DNA of 64,000 nucleotides, taken from NCBI RefSeq assembly GCF_002261225.1, contig NZ_NEVM01000005.1, forward strand, positions 2,418,001 to 2,482,000, in the 5' to 3' direction. The position numbers and the translations under genes are program-made. Source of the stretch: Bordetella genomosp. 10 (GTDB lineage Bacteria; Pseudomonadota; Gammaproteobacteria; Burkholderiales; Burkholderiaceae_B). The notes under the pieces are model-generated. The model ran no database searches, had not been told where the DNA came from, and saw only the letters and a program-made list of their open reading frames with translations. Of this stretch, positions 62,655-64,000 are shown piece by piece (the stretch's first letter is position 1; the number at the start of each line of letters is the position of its first letter).

Positions 62655-64000
62655 ATGACCCGAGGGTTTCAAGACCCGGCGGCCGACGCGGCACGGACGA
62701 ATGCCCCGCAGGCCCTGAACGCCGAACCATCGATTTCCCGACGCGCCAGGTTTTTCCGCGGCGCCCTTCTCGCCTCCGCCCTGGGTCTGTTCGCCGCCGC
62801 CGCCGCGGTCGGCATGGTCCCCCAAAATTCCAGCGATCTTCCCCCGGCCCGGTTGGTGCAGAGCGTGATGACGCTCTCCCCGGACGAATACCAGGTCAGC
62901 GCCAGCGCCGACGCCCCGTACATCAGCGAAACCCGCATCCGCGCCGGCGACACGCTGTCCGCGGTGTTGCAGCGGCTGGAATTGGACGACGACGCGCTGC
63001 AGGTCTTCCTGACGCACGACCCGAGCGCGCGCAGCATCTACAAGCTCTATCCCGGCCGCTCCGTGCAGGCGGCGACCGACGAGTCCGGCAAACTGCTGTG
63101 GCTGCGTTATATCCATACCCCCGGCAACGAAAGCGACGGCCAGGTGGTGACGCGCTACCTGAACATCGTTCCGGCCGGCGACGGCTACAAGGCCGAGGAA
63201 GTCACGCAGAACACGGATCGCCAGACCCGCGTGGCGGTGGGCACCATCCGCTCCTCGCTGTTCGCCGCCACCGACGAGGCCGGCGTGCCCGATTCAGTCA
63301 CCATGCAGATGGCCGACATCCTCAGCGCCAAGATCGACTTCCTGCGCAACCTGCGCCAGGGCGACCAGTTCCGCGTGGTCTACGAAGTCCGTTCGCACGA
63401 CGGCCGCTATGCCGGCGCCGGCCGCGTGCTGGCCCTGGAATTCAAGAACCAGGACAAGACGTACACGGCGGTCTGGTACAGCCCGGACGGCGGCGCCAAC
63501 GGCGCCTACTACGGTTTCGACGGCACCAGCCTGCGCGGCGCCTTCCTGCGCACCGCCCTGAAGTTCAGCCGTATCAGCTCGACCTTCGGCATGCGCATGC
63601 ACCCGATCCACAAGACCTGGATCGGCCACAAGGGCGTGGACTACGCGGCGCCCATGGGCACGCCCATCCACAGCACCTCGGACGGCGTGGTGGAATTCGC
63701 CGGCGTGCAGAACGGCTACGGCAACGTGGTCATCATCAAGCACGACGCCAAGTACTCCACCCTCTATGCGCACCAGAACCGGATCGCCGAGGGCATCCGC
63801 AAGGGCGACCACGTGACGCAGGGCGAAGTCATCGGCTACGTCGGCATGACGGGCTGGGCCACCGGCCCGCACCTGCATTACGAGTTCCGCGTCAACAACG
63901 AGCCGGTCGACCCGTTGTCGGTGGACCTGCCGGTGGCGCGCAGCCTGGAGGGCGACGACAAGGCCGCTTTCGCCAAGCTGGCCGCCGGCTACAGGCAGCA
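62655..64000 (+). CDS. M23-family peptidoglycan metallopeptidase (3' end outside the window)
   Basis: The frame starts at ATG 62655 and runs to the end of the window with no stop, about 448 residues. A membrane anchor or signal (FFRGALLASALGLFAAAAAV, about residues 36-55) is followed by a LysM/OapA-like part (IRAGDTLSAVLQRLELDDDAL). The LytM domain has the zinc ligands in RMHPIHKTWIGHKGVDYAAP and GPHLHYEFR (about residues 315-335 and 408-416). It should cleave peptide cross-links in the periplasm. Divergent from tyrS. Confidence 0.93.
   Translation, partial: MTRGFQDPAADAARTNAPQALNAEPSISRRARFFRGALLASALGLFAAAAAVGMVPQNSSDLPPARLVQSVMTLSPDEYQVSASADAPYISETRIRAGDTLSAVLQRLELDDDALQVFLTHDPSARSIYKLYPGRSVQAATDESGKLLWLRYIHTPGNESDGQVVTRYLNIVPAGDGYKAEEVTQNTDRQTRVAVGTIRSSLFAATDEAGVPDSVTMQMADILSAKIDFLRNLRQGDQFRVVYEVRSHDGRYAGAGRVLALEFKNQDKTYTAVWYSPDGGANGAYYGFDGTSLRGAFLRTALKFSRISSTFGMRMHPIHKTWIGHKGVDYAAPMGTPIHSTSDGVVEFAGVQNGYGNVVIIKHDAKYSTLYAHQNRIAEGIRKGDHVTQGEVIGYVGMTGWATGPHLHYEFRVNNEPVDPLSVDLPVARSLEGDDKAAFAKLAAGYRQ

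Noticed and set aside
1..64000. CRISPR arrays and insertion sequences
   Set aside because: No regularly spaced direct repeats with unique spacers and no transposase-like protein were seen. The only mobile unit is the tRNA-Ser element.

Overview
The window reads as chromosome of a high-GC betaproteobacterium of the Bordetella/Achromobacter (Alcaligenaceae) type. The grounds are three periplasmic Bug (TctC-like) receptors, several LysR-controlled catabolic operons, glutamate-type ABC importers, and the housekeeping orders prkA-yeaH-spoVR, glyA-nrdR and tyrS next to a divergent M23 peptidase. Genus is inferred from gene content only; no 16S rRNA or other marker is present.

Layout. (1) 1-13866: the tail of a CoA-transferase subunit, then a ten-gene minus-strand operon (476-11966) for CoA-dependent breakdown of an unknown organic or hydroxy acid: ADP-forming acyl-CoA synthetase, acyl-CoA dehydrogenase, MaoC-type dehydratase, SDR, enoyl-CoA hydratase, thiolase, FMN 2-hydroxyacid oxidase, Bug receptor, 2-hydroxyacid dehydrogenase and class III CoA-transferase. 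A LysR gene is divergent from it and a second Bug gene follows. (2) 14455-16256: a lower-GC convergent pair, a DUF4062 protein and a P-loop kinase-like protein, overlapping by 85 bp. (3) 16845-19981: a gltIJKL-like amino-acid ABC importer whose ATPase gene carries a one-base frameshift. (4) 20171-31741: a LysR gene and a tightly overlapped twelve-gene operon holding 5-oxoprolinase-type pxpB, pxpC and pxpA, biotin carboxylase, a biotin carrier and a second carrier-like protein without the biotinylation lysine, a complete amino-acid ABC importer, an aminotransferase and an MFS exporter. (5) 31865-37223: an AT-rich integrative mobilizable element of about 5.3 kb at the 3' end of tRNA-Ser(GGA), bounded by an 18-bp direct repeat. 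It carries a tyrosine integrase, a MobV/Pre-type relaxase, an XRE regulator with a palindromic operator, small membrane proteins, a probable small RNA with its own promoter and terminator, and a large structured RNA resembling group II intron domain I but with no reverse transcriptase. (6) 37516-49266: a Gly-rich membrane protein, an M14 peptidase-oligopeptide ABC operon, and a LysR/argininosuccinate lyase-like/Bug cluster. (7) 49334-64000: core genes spoVR, yeaH, prkA, ribE, ribD, a cysteine hydrolase with a GlxA-type regulator, nrdR, glyA, a YbhB-like protein, tyrS, and the start of an M23 peptidase cut by the window end.

How it works together. Most of the window is uptake plus catabolism: each importer or receptor sits beside the enzymes that would process its ligand and beside a LysR gene. 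The mobile element interrupts this between the MFS exporter and the tRNA gene. It is the best place to look for something undescribed, because it pairs mobilization genes with two RNA features that no protein-coding annotation would show.
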